NCBI RefSeq assembly: GCF_000835495.1
Contig: NW_015622543.1
Span: 5,444,619 to 5,508,618 of the forward strand
DNA from: Cladophialophora immunda
Lineage: Eukaryota > Ascomycota > Eurotiomycetes > Chaetothyriales > Herpotrichiellaceae
DNA: 64,000 nucleotides
Direction of reading: 5' to 3'
Below, piece by piece: positions 44,757-56,364 of the stretch (position 1 is its first letter; each line of letters begins with the position of its first letter). A program made the translations under genes and the position numbers. A model generated the notes under the pieces. That model was not told the DNA's origin and did not search any database. It worked only from the letters and a program-made list of their open reading frames with translations.

Positions 44757-45887
44757 ATGGCGCAGCCCAACGGCCACGGCCCAAGCGCCTCCCCCTACGA
44801 GCTCTACTACAACCCCTTCTCCATCTGCTCGCTGATGGTGCTCTACACGCTGCGTGTTAAGGGCCAGCCAAAGACGCCCGCCGATGCGGTCGACCCGGAG
44901 GAGCGCTTCATCGACATCTACACGGGCGAGCAGATGTCCGAGGCGTACCTGGAGAAGCATCCCAAAGGCACGGTAAGTTGTGTTCTGGCTCTGACGCGGT
45001 GATGTTACGGCGGCCATGACATCTTGGGCTGGTTCGAGACTAATGTTCTGGGCTACTATTCTCTTCTCCATGATTCACTTTTTCACAGGACTGCGCGTGT
45101 GTTATCTTCTTCTGACTTGCCTCAACCGCTACAGGTCCCCGCGCTGCTCGCCCCGTCGCTCGGCGTCAAACTGATCGACAGCACGGACATCACCCGGTAC
45201 CTGTGCGACCGGTACCCGAGCCTCGTGCCCGCGGCGCACCGGCAGACGATTGAATCCCTGCTCGCGGAACTACACGGCATCTCGTACGTGACCATCTCGT
45301 TCAAGCCCGAAGACCGCCGCACCGAGGGGGTCATGGAGGCCGTCCAGGAGATCATGGCCCGGCCGGACACGTCGCCGAGGTACCGGGAGATGCTGCAGCG
45401 CAAGTTCGACAAGTGAGTGCTTTGCCCTGTTCACTCCACGCGCATTTTCCGTCCCTCTATCATATGGGGGCTTGTGGCGTGCATTTGTTAGCAAATACCA
45501 ACGCGTTGTCAATATCTAACGAAATCTCACCACAGCCACCGAAACAAACTCCAGACGTTCAAGGACAACAACCAATCGATCGCCAGCGTCGAGGCGGACT
45601 CGAGGGCCTACCTGGACAAAATCAGCCGGCTGCTCTCCACGCACGGCGGGGGACCACAAGAACAGACGTGGATCTTCGGCGACGAGGTCGGCCCCACCGC
45701 GCTGGACGCACACACGGTCGTCTTCGTCGCGAGACTGCTGGACGCTAAGCGCGCGCATTTGGTGCCCGAGGACGTGCTCCGGTACGGCAAGCCGAAGCTG
45801 CAGTCCACCGAGTGGTTAGGCATCACCAAGGGGAATCCCACGTTGCACACGCTCTGGGAAAAGCAGCAGCAGCAACAGCAGCAGTAG
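44757..45887 (+). CDS. Glutathione S-transferase-like protein with poly-Gln tail
   Basis: Exons 44757-44972, 45135-45412 and 45536-45887 give 281 residues. The N-terminal thioredoxin-like half has YELYYNPFSICSLMVLYTLR, then VPALLAPSLGVKLIDSTDITRYL, where the Pro preceding the fourth beta strand (VPALL) and the 'DSTDITRYL' helix are GST hallmarks. The C-terminal half has the GPTALDAHTVVFVARL helix with the N-capping Thr/Asp pattern. The first intron is 162 nt and the second 123 nt, longer than most in the window. The protein ends in seven glutamines encoded by a CAG/CAA run directly before the stop. Probable cytosolic detoxification enzyme. The exact GST class is not assigned. Confidence 0.87.
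45864..45884 (+). repeat. CAG/CAA trinucleotide repeat in coding sequence
   Basis: Seven glutamine codons (one CAA among CAG) end the GST-like gene. Its length may vary between strains. Confidence 0.9.
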
Positions 45888-47589
45888 CAGAACGGGGGCA
45901 TTGAGTAAGGGCATGCACGCACGCCGCTCAGACCAGGCTAGGGCTTGTCAGGTTGGGTTGGGCGGAGGGGTTGATCTACGAGGAAGATGGCTGAAACGCC
46001 AAGTTCGTCAATCCGTTGGGGAGAAGCAGCTGCTAGAATGCGGTGTCAAGTGAGTCAGCCAGACCGAACCAGGACGATTATTTTGTTTGGCGCCCTAATG
46101 AAGGAGGCTCCGAAAGCCACGAGGGCAGCAGGGAAGCAGGGTGTGTGAGCCTTGCAGCCTCCCACCGTCCCTCTTCCTCGTTCGGGTGTATGTCGATGTC
46201 TGCGCCAACGCCGCCTGGATTGCTAGATAGTTCCCGCTAGAAGAACGTCCTTTTGCTGGTGCATTTCCTGCCCCGTTCATGAGGTAGTCCGTCAATGAGA
46301 CGACGCAAGACGCATACGAGGGTTCCCACCAACCCCGGATCTCGTCCGCGATTCGGGGGCTCGTATCCTGGGGCGTGATCCTGCGTGTGTGTTTCATCAC
46401 GTTTTTCATGGCCTGGTTTCGCCTTCGCGCCCCGTCGGTGCGTTGCAGCCTTGCTTTGCCTTGTCTTGCCCGGCCAGGACTCAGGCAGGGCGTCCGGGGC
46501 GTTTCACCCACTGCTGCTCGTGTCCGAAATCCCAATTCCCATTTAAAATCCTCGTAAGGGAATTAATCAACCACTTAACACCAATGACAGGCTAGGTAGT
46601 GGGGGGGGGGAAGAAAGTTGGAAAAAATCATAGAATGGGTTTCGCAGTTGAGCCTCAGCCTCGTTGGGCGACCAGGCTCCCGTCGCTGGGTGGATCTCGG
46701 GCGGGCTGGTGGCCGCACATCCCGAATACGAAGGAAGTACTCTTCCCATCCCTTGGAGTGGCGTGGCTAAACCACAAGGTGAGAAGCCATGCAGGACAGG
46801 AGCGGCACGGGCACAGCAACCTGTCTGAACAAACCCTTCTGGAATGCACACTTGATTCATCCTCACACGTGCGAAAACGGCCTCTCCCCGCTGTCGGCTT
46901 AGATGGTCAGCCTTGCGCACGGGGCTGAAACTGGAGACCAGGGCTATGCCATGCTACCACTTCTCTCCACTCCCGCCTCTCCTATGAGGTTTACTGTATC
47001 CGTGGCTGTGTACTTTTTGACAGAATTGAACGGCTGCTGGTTTGTGGACAAGTCGAGGTGTTTCATGTCCAATTCATAAAAAATCGCTCACTCATATGGC
47101 AAAACGTTGCACATGGTGCAGAGCTGCAAGGATCTCCGTACATTCTTTTCTGCCCTGAGAAATCCCATTCGTCAGGATCCCAAGCAAATGTCATTCAACT
47201 CCTAAACGAATGCACTAGATGCTGGTGTGTAGCCAGCTCTGCTGCTCTGCAGCTGCAAACCCTGGAAAGCGACCGAAGTTGCCCATTTAACCTCGCCGAA
47301 AACAGTGCTGGCTTGGAGACGTTCCCCAAGTTTCGCTAAGCGGTTGGAGTGAAAGTGAGATCCCCAGGCGTGCATATGGATCTTACAACAAGGCTGGAAG
47401 CGGACTCAAACACCCAACAACACCCTTAACTAGCACCACAGCCTCTCCGCATACATCATGATCTCTAAACGAGTGCATCTGCCTCCCCGTAACTCCACAA
47501 AAAGCCTCAGTCCCCATGCTCTTCGTTCTGTGAGTCCGAAATCTCGACACCAGGAACAACCTAGACTTGCGGACTAGTCGAGTCAAGCA
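45888..47589. other. Intergenic, 1.7 kb
   Basis: No convincing gene. Frames at 46095-46535 and 46567-46920 (minus) and 46599-46928 (plus) show no domain and overlap each other. Includes a 10-base G run near 46600. Confidence 0.4.
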
Positions 47590-47856
47590 CTAGCGCCACT
47601 CGACATGACAACTTGCACAGCGTTTTCTATGGCAGCTCGAACAGTGAGTGTTGTGTTTGGCAAGCATGGGCCCGTTTTCGCAGAAACAACAATACCAGTA
47701 CTCGCTTTTCGGGCCATGGAGTTTAGGGGTACCAGACGGCGCAGAAACCGGCGGCAGGCCAGCATGGTCGGTGATATCATAGATGCCTTGGTCTTGGTCT
47801 GTTATGGTATTGGTCTCGACTGCGCTCTCTGACCCTGTGAAGTCGTGGGACAACAC
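47590..47856 (-). CDS. Small zinc-ribbon-like protein, start uncertain
   Basis: The C-terminal half reads EYWYCCFCENGPML, then CSSCHRKRCASCHVEWR. The cysteines fall as C-x2-C-x12-C-x2-C-x4-C-x2-C, like small fungal treble-clef/RanBP2-like zinc fingers beginning with a Trp-Tyr-Cys block. The frame is open for about 89 codons, but the first codon is GTG and no in-frame ATG precedes the zinc-binding part. A spliced 5' exon is therefore likely. The attractive ATG upstream (near 47938, followed by gtgagt) does not join in frame. The stop is TAG. Possibly nucleic-acid or protein binding. Real product likely, exact limits unknown. Confidence 0.5.
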   Translation of the reverse strand: MLSHDFTGSESAVETNTITDQDQGIYDITDHAGLPPVSAPSGTPKLHGPKSEYWYCCFCENGPMLAKHNTHCSSCHRKRCASCHVEWR

Positions 47857-49814
47857 ATCTGCTGGATATCCGTGTGTGTAGCTGCCACTTGGGGTTAATA
47901 GGCTTCCAAGGTCTCATGCCTGAGTCTCACTCACCACATGGTGGATTTTCGGAGGGTTGTTCCTGCGGTGGTAGCGGACTGGGTTTGCTTCAACCTTTTT
48001 GTGGATTCTCGAAATGAATGCGGTGGTGCAGTAGAAGGAGGTAGGTCAGTTCTACGAGGAAATCAGTGAAATTTATGTTTCTTCTTTGGCTGTGGCTATG
48101 GCACGAATGCCTTCCACCATTGTCAATTGCTGCGCCATGTCCAATGCGGTAAATCCAGAGGCTTCATTGCAATGTTCAACGTGATCTCTGATCAGGAGAG
48201 AATGCCTCTGGTACAAGTCCGCCTCGCCAGGAAGAATCCTCAGACGAGCAGGACATTGGTGTAAGAAACGGAGGCTTGAAGCCAATGTGAATGAAGTTAT
48301 CATCGAGGTATTTCAATCGACTCCACATGTGAGAAATGGAGGCCCCTCTCCCAGGCAGGAAGGTAATTTGGCCCGTCTGGGCGAGATTGAGCGTGACGGG
48401 TCTCCAAGCCTCTTTTGCAGCAGCCGGCCAGGAACATCGTCAACGTCCCAAAGGCCATCCGCCAAAGAAGTGTTTGTAGTGGGCAGGAGCATTCCCTTGT
48501 TGAGACTTCACAGCTTCGGGTTGGCTGGAAGCTAGACCACCTCCTTTCAACACTAGCCGCGAGATAAGCCAAGTACAGATTTGGGAGGAGAGAAGGCAAG
48601 AGGGCAAGCGGTTCCATTCAGTTGCCTTTGGTTGCCTTCAGATGGTTCGCGTTTGCACAGCCGCAGGCTGAACTAAGGGCAAAGCAGAAACTTCGAGTAA
48701 GATTTCATCTCGCAATGTCGTACCGGTGTCACGACCAAAAGCACTGGTAGGATATGGGACAATATGGCGGCGACGACCCACATCCACCTTGTGAGATACC
48801 AGAGACCAGAGACCAGAGACCATCCAAGACAGGTTCCAGGCTTGTGGCAATGTCGAAAGAAAAAAGACTCATCTTTGTCTCGAACCATCGTGAGACGACA
48901 TTATCCGGGCAAGAGCGCTCGAGGACCCATCATGGCTCAGCAGGGTAGGGCGTCCGGGCAAGGCCAACGACGGAGCACCCAGGCGATGTCTGGCACATCG
49001 TAAAATTGCAACATGTAATCAGCCAGTGACGTGAATGAGTTCGCCGGTCAGACGGATCTCGAAACGGAGTGCAGCAATGCCAGAGGAAATCAGCAGATAG
49101 AAGGTGAGGATGTGAAGTCGGGAGTTCAGCTTGTAAGGGGGCAAGGAGGCACAGGTTGAGAAGTGGCATCCGCAGTTGTTCTGATCCGCCGTATGCGTTG
49201 CTCTCTAGTGAGAACCACAACACCACGATGCGCAGAATATGGGACAGAACCGGACAACGTCGACATGCCATATCAGGTAACAAGGCTGCTCGGATTGGTA
49301 AGGTTTTGAAGACATTGACTAAGGGGCCGCTTGGTCCAATTTGAGCAGTGAGAATTGTAGAGCGAACGAGAATCAGACTTTTGAGGGGTATCAATTAAGT
49401 TATGTAGCTTCTGCCGAACAAGGGCAGTCAAATTGGGCGAGACCAGCCAGCGACCTCCCGCTCAAACAAAATGCATCAGAGTTTCTATACCTCCCTCCGT
49501 AGCACTTCCTCAACCTGTTCTGTATGTCCGTCTCGGCCATATGCCCTCGCTCTGCCGAGGCCACATCCGAGACGCTCCATCGCATCGACCAAGACCATCC
49601 ATCACACAAGCCTTTTTGCAATGTCAATCCCGATACCCCGGCGAGCACACTTATTGACAGAAGGCCAATGGAAAATCACCGTCGAAGGGCCTAATTGCGG
49701 ACACTCAATTTCAGAAAACTGTGGTTGATATATTCATGGAACCGCGGTGTTGGCGGAACGACGAACAGTCAATGGGGGAATCCCGCGGCATTGAAATCAC
49801 GCGACTCAGCTCGG
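47857..49814. other. Intergenic or unresolved coding region, 2 kb
   Basis: No gene model could be closed. Several minus-strand pieces look protein-like (48073-48303, hydrophobic stretch within 48673-48888, 48930-49394), but their frames do not join with clear splice sites. A 3 x 7-nt AGAGACC repeat lies at 48801-48821. Confidence 0.35.
48801..48821. repeat. AGAGACC tandem repeat (3 copies)
   Basis: Three exact adjacent copies of AGAGACC, preceded by a partial copy. Confidence 0.85.
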
Positions 49815-51605
49815 TCACTTGGCTTCTGGTTCTACCCGGTGATTTTTGCCCTTGCTGAGGATGGCGTCGATGATGTCCTGCGAGCATTTGTTCGCCGTAT
49901 TCGCCGACAGGCGCTTAGGATTGGGGGTCTCGACGTCCGGCTCATTGTGGGACTCTACAACACTCTCCATTTTTGGCCTTAATGAAAGGGAGGTCCTCGA
50001 TGAAGACCTCTCGTCATTTGTAGGAAGCTTTTCCGTCTTGGTCTCTGCGCTCTCTGTCGAGGCAAGGGACGGTACCAGCTCCAGAAGCCGAGGCGGGAGC
50101 ATTGATGTGTTTTGAGGCAGTGATTTAGGCGAGGTATTCGGTCCTGAATTTGGTGAACTTGAGCCAGGAATGCCCGGTGTGACTGCTCGCGAGGGAATCA
50201 TCGAGCTCATCGAGGCTGTAGAGGCTCTGCTGAGACTCGGCGTGGCTGAGACAAAGTCTCGCTCCTTGGTCAGGAAAGGATGTTCCAGTAATTGTTTGGC
50301 GGTCCATCGATCTTCAGGCACCCACGTGATCATCTTCTTCGCGAAATCAATAAATAAATCTTTCTCTTCCCCCTTCAGCCTCACAATGGAGGATTCAAAT
50401 GTGTGTTCCTCGATGTAATCGGGAAACTTGAATTGGCCGTCCGCATCGAAATAGACTGGTGCCTTGGCACAGCGCTTGAGGAAATCTTTGGGTGGAGGAC
50501 CTAGCAGGGCGATCATTAGACCTAGGTGCTGCTCGGGATGGTAGTGGCCAGGTTTCGTATCTATCCGATCAAATAGTCCAAAATGCTCAAACAAATCCCA
50601 CAACATGACTCCCAGATTCCAGATGTCGGCCGGATAGGACCAACCGGCCTGTAAGATGACCTCGGGCGCCATAAATGCATTAGACTGGATAGGCTTCGTG
50701 TTTTTCTCGTCTCCCCATGCTGCCAGGCCAATGTCGGTGATCTTGGCGGATGCGATCACAGCCTCGTTCGGCGGCTCCCCAAAGTCACTGCAAGATGTGT
50801 AGATGACCCGGCCATGGCTATCGGGCGCCTTTCGGGGTGCCGGGTGTTCCACTTGGTGCTGTACAAAGTGGTCGAGAATGTTGGGGTCGCCCAGTCCCAT
50901 CATGATGTTGTCGGCTTTCAGATCGGTGTGCACAACATGACACTCGGAATGCATGTAGTCCAGACCCTGTAACAGAGCCGGGAGCAAGACGCGGAGTTTC
51001 CCACAGCTGAATCGCCTGCCGGGGAATTTTTCCATGCACAAATCGATGGGTTCACGGAGAACATCGTACACGATGCACAAATGGTCGCCATGTTTTCCCT
51101 TGAGCTTGAAGGTGTCGAGCATGAATCGGACATGGCCATACCCCGGATGTTTGGGGTTGGCCGAGAATAGCTTCTGTGCAATCTCTCGTCGGCCTTTTTG
51201 GAAGTCTTCGCCGAGGGTGTTGACGTTAATTTTGATGGTGACATATTTGTGATTCCCGGCATTTCCGTCACTGTTGGGCAAAACCCCCACACATTAGACA
51301 ATAACGTCACCAAGCTACTGCCATCAACGGGAGACTTACGCCTGGAGATCCCTGGCAAGCCAGACCGTGGCCGTCATGCCAAAGCCAAGTTTGACGAGGA
51401 TTTCATAGCGATGGTGCAACACTTCACCCAGCCGCACCGGGTACCAGTGGTCTGGATTGTACTTGGGAAGAGTCTCCTCCTCGATCTGCTTATGGCCGGA
51501 GATGGTATCGCCCTGAGGATGTGGCGAAGTGTTCCGCGAATGCAATAGATTATTCAGCGTCTGTTTGTTATGGCTGTGTGCCCGTTTGAGCAAGTTGGGA
51601 CGCAT
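49815..51605 (-). CDS. SRPK-like serine/threonine protein kinase
   Basis: Exons 51605-51340 and 51270-49815 give 573 residues. The start is MRPNLLKRAHS. The glycine-rich loop LGFGMTATVWLA and the lysine strand YVTIKI flank the intron. The catalytic loop is HTDLKADN (HTDLK as in SRPKs rather than HRDLK), the DFG position is DIGLAAW, then FMAPEVIL and WNLGVMLWDLFE. The usual SRPK spacer between the two kinase halves is short. The C-terminal about 150 residues are Ser/Pro-rich and disordered. SRPK kinases phosphorylate Arg-Ser-rich splicing factors, but fungi also have many diverged copies, and substrates of this one are unknown. DFG replaced by DIG keeps the metal-binding Asp. Confidence 0.88.
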
Positions 51606-54600
51606 TGTGACGGAACGACGGCAAAGAGCAAGCGGATCAAGAAGGGATCACAGACAAAGATGGCGACGGTCGATTTCCATTGCTTTGTGCGAAAATAGGG
51701 AGGTTTCAGGGAATGGGCTCTGCGCTGGGGTGGATGATGGTCGTTAAATTTGAGTGAGGCTGGAGCACAGCTGAAACTTGTAGTTGTAGGCCGGCAGGGC
51801 GGATGAATCGGCTAAGGCGGCGAGGTCAAAATCGGACCCCGGAAATCCTGGTTCCAGGTTGCTGTTCAAGTCAGCCAAGGGTTCAGGAATGTACGACCAA
51901 GATCGTTGACGCTATCGGGCGAAGGCGGACAGGAGAAGGGGGGATGGCGAAACCTGGTGTGAGGGAAAAGAGGGTTCTGGAAGCCAGGTTCGCCAAATGC
52001 TATCAAAGAGTATGCGCGATGGGTTTTGGGCACATGGCCCAGGGCGCATTGTTATTCGCGAAAAGGAGAAAGAGGAAGTTTGATTTCTCAGACGATGGAC
52101 GACGGGGGTGGTGGGTGACGGTGGGCTGTGACCCGGGATGAGTGATCGATCCTGGGAGGGCCGACGCGCGCCTCTTACGTGACCCAGCTCTTTTTTGGAT
52201 GGTTCTCAGGCACCGAAGATGCAGTGCAAGGGTACGAGGTCTTGTGCTGGTTCGTGCTGATACTTGCTGCTTGAAGGGGATTGCGTGTGCCGTGCGTCAA
52301 AAATGCCACGGGAAACTCACCGATAGGGCAGAGGAGGATGGGATGGGCTGGGTCCGTGATGGGCGCTTGGGGGGGGCGAGGGGTTTGTGAGTCGCAATCG
52401 CAGTGCCAGCCTCAGGGCACGCGACGAGCAGGGGATGATGACCAACTATGGTAGTCAGAAGTCAGAAAAGGGAGCGGTAAAGATATCTGGGAGGAGTTGA
52501 AGGGTTGAAGGCAAGAAGTGAAGCTGAATGTCAATTTGAAAAAGACGTTGGTGGGCTGTCGACAGGTTAGCCGCTGATAAACAATTAGGTACGTGCGAAG
52601 GACCGTTTAGGGGACCGCATTAGGTACTACTTCCTTTGTTAATTAGTTGGGTCTGGAGCTTGGTTCGGGGCTTGGTTCACGGACAACCACCTGCTGGGCG
52701 GGCGCTAGGTGATTTCAGTTCCCCTAGGCGCTGGGCTGGTTAAAGCTTGGACGCCCAACAAAAAGGCCCCAGGGGGCCCAAGTGCCCGCAACTTTGTCAG
52801 CCAGCCCCCCGAGAGGTTCATCTCACGTGACCCACACACACACCGAGGGGGAACAGCTGCCATTTTTATCCCTCACACCAAAACGGCCCCCGCAGGCTCT
52901 TCCTTCTTGTGTCCTGTATCTCTCCCGCTCACCCGCTCACCCGCAAATAGCTCGTTCAAGGTTCAGTCCTACATCTGGTTGCGGCTTCTCACTTCTCCAT
53001 CTCTTCTGTATCGACATCCAGTTCCTTCTCCACCTCCACGTCGTGAAAGGCCATCCAGCTACAGACCTGTCGGGTTTCTGGGCCCCCTCGCAGGCCGAGT
53101 CCATGCCGCCCGCTTGATCTCTGAGGATCACCCAAGATCACCCAAGATCTCATCGCATTTTAGTCACTCGCAGATCCTCACACAAGAACAGATCCGCATG
53201 GAACAGATGGAATATTCTCGGCCATGCAGCAGAGTCAGGAACCCATCATCTGGCCATCCACATGCTACCCCGGATGCACGCACACGCCTGGCATTTGCTC
53301 AACACCACTAGTCCAAAACATTTAACCCACAAGCCGGTCTTTTGCCGCGGTGTTATAGGTTCATCCTGATGAAGGCTGCGGCAAAATATCGCGCAACCAC
53401 TCGTTTATTTCCTTGGTATTAATCCTGGACCTCTTCTCTCGTCTTCGATTTCTTGCGAGAGCGCAAATGACGCAACGGTTGTATGAGGCTAAGAAAGGGC
53501 CCTCGTGGGATCACCTCACCTCGTGTGGTAGGAAGTTCTTCCTATCGTTCTGGATGAAGATCGATTCTGGAAAGTCATGAGCAAAATATCCCTCATCAGG
53601 GTCACTGCAGCTCAAAGAGAGTGGTCGTCGCTTGTTGATTGAGGGGTGCTAATGTCACCAGACAAATTGTCAACGATGCAGCGGGCGTGCCCTGATGACG
53701 AAAACTCCTTGTAATCACCAAGACACAAAAGCAAGCAAGAAAGATAGACATTGACAATCAGCATACTTTGCTCAATCTTCTGCGCGAAACTTCTACCATG
53801 TCAGGAGAACAAGGATGGACTAATGGCGCGCCATCGTGGGTGATAGGGCCAGGTAGGCGGCGACGTAAGGAGATGGTGATCGCAGGAGACCGCGAGGGAA
53901 AGTGAAAGAGCAGGAGATAAAAGGGTAACAAAGGGGTGGGCCGTATGCCCAGAAGAGTCTCCGCGTCCGGGACAGCAAGTGGAAAGACAGCCGGAGGGCA
54001 GATGGAAGATATCGCGTCGATACCCTGCGCCCTTTATCGATATCTCACGGATGGTTAGCGAGAAGCTACGACCCTAAGCCGGCGCATCGACCCAATCTTC
54101 GAGCCGATAGAGAACCTGGTGTTCAATGGAGGATATTGCGTGCTTGTTGCACAGCACTCAAGGACGCATAGCTTGCCACTACCGAGTCCTTTCCCCCCTG
54201 ATGCGGCGGAAGAGCGGAGGAGCTTTTCTACTCCCTTCTCCCTCGCCCACGTATCATTGCTCTTCCCGCCTCCAAGCAGCCACAAGTATTCATCAGCATC
54301 AGTATCAGTTACCTGTTATCAGCATCCAAAGCTCCCTTACCTATCAGCACAGGAACAAGTATTTCAAACCCACCAACCAAGTCTCGCCGCAGAACGCCAC
54401 GTACGCCGATCTTCACACCATCCATACCACGCCATGTCTCATGCCCATGCACGATAACCTCTCTACTTGTACAAGAATCCCACCGAGCCTGGAATTCTAG
54501 CAACTGATGGAAGCCCGGTACCGGCCTCGCTTGCCCTTTGCCATCAACCACTCGCAAATTTTGGGGGCCCTCTTGGGACACAAATGGCCACCTGAGGGTG

Positions 54601-55486
54601 CTGCGTCGAAGGCCGGTTTTCTCGATGACGTGACCCGTTCCTCGCGATCGTCCAATCCCGACAAGGCCGGTTTCGAGTCCGAGTCCGAGATTGTTTGTGC
54701 GACCATCATCTAGCCGCTCTTACTTCCTCCAACATCCTACACAGTACCTTGGTACCTACCTACCTTGGTACCTGACCATTCCCATTCCTACTTTCATGAG
54801 AACATCGCAAACGCAATGCGCAGAGTACCATTCCATATCCAGTACCCGCCACTCTGTACCCAGTACTTCCCCGATCCAACAAGAGCCGCCGTGTCCCCCT
54901 TGCACCCCACACATCCTTCCCACGCCGGACCTGGTACCAGCACAGACCCGGCGCCCCGGTCGTCGCGCGCTGCATACCGTACGGAGCATAGGTAGGTACC
55001 CAGGTATGTACGGGGCGATTAAAAAGCGGGCATTTCCCCCAGGGAGACAAAAATTGTGGTTTCTGAGAGAGCTCGTAGCTACTTGCCCAGTATATGAATA
55101 GGAAGAGGTTCTCCCCTCGTGCTCGTCATCGTGCTTGTCGTAACGCATGGTGCGACGTGTTGATTGTCAACTTGACAAGGACCGCCGCGTCGGAGAGACA
55201 TTTGACCAGAGACGAGAAGGCAGTGCATTGGACAAGTTATACAACGCAACAAGCCGATCGCTCTGCTTAGGACCAGCACTCAACGATACCGAGCCACCGC
55301 TCGCAAGCTGTGTGTCCTTGTTCTGCTGAGGACTACCTCTACCTCTACCAAACCACCCTTCAAGCCCTTCTCCAGCGAAAAAGTCGGACCCCCTCCCCCT
55401 CGTCACTCAATTTCCCTGCGCGCCTCCCTTCCCAGGCTAGGACCACCACCACCACCACCACCACCACCACCGCACAAGACCGAAAG
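51606..55486. other. Gene-poor stretch, 3.9 kb
   Basis: The longest region without a convincing gene. Frames such as 51803-52141, 52709-53311, 54119-54457 and 54756-55148 have no domains, contain simple-sequence runs and overlap on both strands. Contains CACACACA at about 52833, and repeated TACCTACC/GGTACC around 54748-54775. It must contain the divergent promoters of the kinase (51605, minus) and the PEBP gene (55487, plus). Confidence 0.5.
55442..55471 (+). repeat. (ACC)10 microsatellite in 5' leader
   Basis: Ten exact ACC copies 16 bp before the ATG of the PEBP gene. In the leader, not translated in the chosen model. Confidence 0.95.
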
Positions 55487-56134
55487 ATGGGATTCTTTCG
55501 CTACCTCGAATACTTCCTCGCGCGGCTCCTGTACTCGCAAAAGGGTCGGGACGCCAAACTGCTGACCCGCTCGGCCGTCTTCGCCGGCGCCCCGCAAAAC
55601 GTCCAGATCACGTCGCCGACGCTGGGCGGCTCGCCCGCCCGCCTCGCCACGGAGCACTCGCAGTTCGGCAGCTCGCGGTTTCCGGACCTGGCGTGGTCGC
55701 TGGACGGCGACGCGGCCAAGGGCGGCGGCGACGTCAAGGAGTGGCTGCTGATCTGCGAGGACCCGGACGCGCCGCTCCCGCTCGTGCCCAATCACGGCCT
55801 CTACTACGCCATCCCCGCGACCAAGACGTCCGTCGGCCCCGAGGACTTTGCGGTCGACAGCTCCAAGCCTGCGTCCCCGGACGAGCCCGAGGCGAAGTGG
55901 CTCGCGGGCGGGTTCCGGCTGGGCAAGAATCTGCGAGGCACCCTCTATTCCGGCCCGCGCCCGCCCGTCGGCCACGGCGAGCATAGGTACTTTTTCCAGG
56001 TGGTGGCCTTGAAGGACAGCTTGGACACCAAGAAGATGAAGCCCGTGGCCACCAGGGACGACGTGCTCAGAGAGATGCAGGGCAAGATTTGCGGATGGGG
56101 GGAGTGGATCGGAATCTTTGAGCAGAAATGGTAG
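55487..56134 (+). CDS. PEBP / YbhB-like phosphatidylethanolamine-binding protein
   Basis: Intronless, 215 residues. Family signatures: the ligand-site block ICEDPDAPLPL (DPDAP), NHGLYYAIP, and SGPRPPVGHGEHRYFFQVVAL containing the GxHR motif, typical of PEBP/Raf-kinase-inhibitor-like proteins. The N-terminal 'FFRYLEYFLARLLYSQKGRDAKLL' helix is longer than in bacterial YbhB and may bind membrane. The ATG at 55487 is the first after the (ACC)n run. The G+C of the coding part is high. Function in fungi is poorly known (lipid binding or protease inhibition). Confidence 0.85.
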   Translation: MGFFRYLEYFLARLLYSQKGRDAKLLTRSAVFAGAPQNVQITSPTLGGSPARLATEHSQFGSSRFPDLAWSLDGDAAKGGGDVKEWLLICEDPDAPLPLVPNHGLYYAIPATKTSVGPEDFAVDSSKPASPDEPEAKWLAGGFRLGKNLRGTLYSGPRPPVGHGEHRYFFQVVALKDSLDTKKMKPVATRDDVLREMQGKICGWGEWIGIFEQKW

Positions 56135-56364
56135 GACGACGAGACAGCTAGGGAAGCGAAGAGGGACTGAGAGGCGTCAATTGCTGCTCCAAATGGAGCG
56201 CTGCTGGATTTGCAAACTATCGGTGTGTAATCGTCGCGTCAGTATTAGAGTCCTCGCCTCTCCTTTCCCCAATCAACCGAAATCCAAACTCTGCCGCTTT
56301 GATTCGTATCGTAACAATACCCAATGCCCGAAACATGTTATTCATACATTCTTCCTTACCCCAA

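Noticed and set aside
46590..46928. Plus-strand frame after a G-run
   Set aside because: No homology signal, overlaps a minus-strand frame of similar length.
52709..53311. 200-codon plus-strand frame
   Set aside because: Low-complexity, Pro/Ser/His-rich, overlapped by a second frame, no family resemblance and no splice support.
55403..55984. 193-codon minus-strand frame over the PEBP gene
   Set aside because: Arg/Gly-rich shadow of a G/C-rich gene. It encodes the (ACC)n repeat as poly-Gly.
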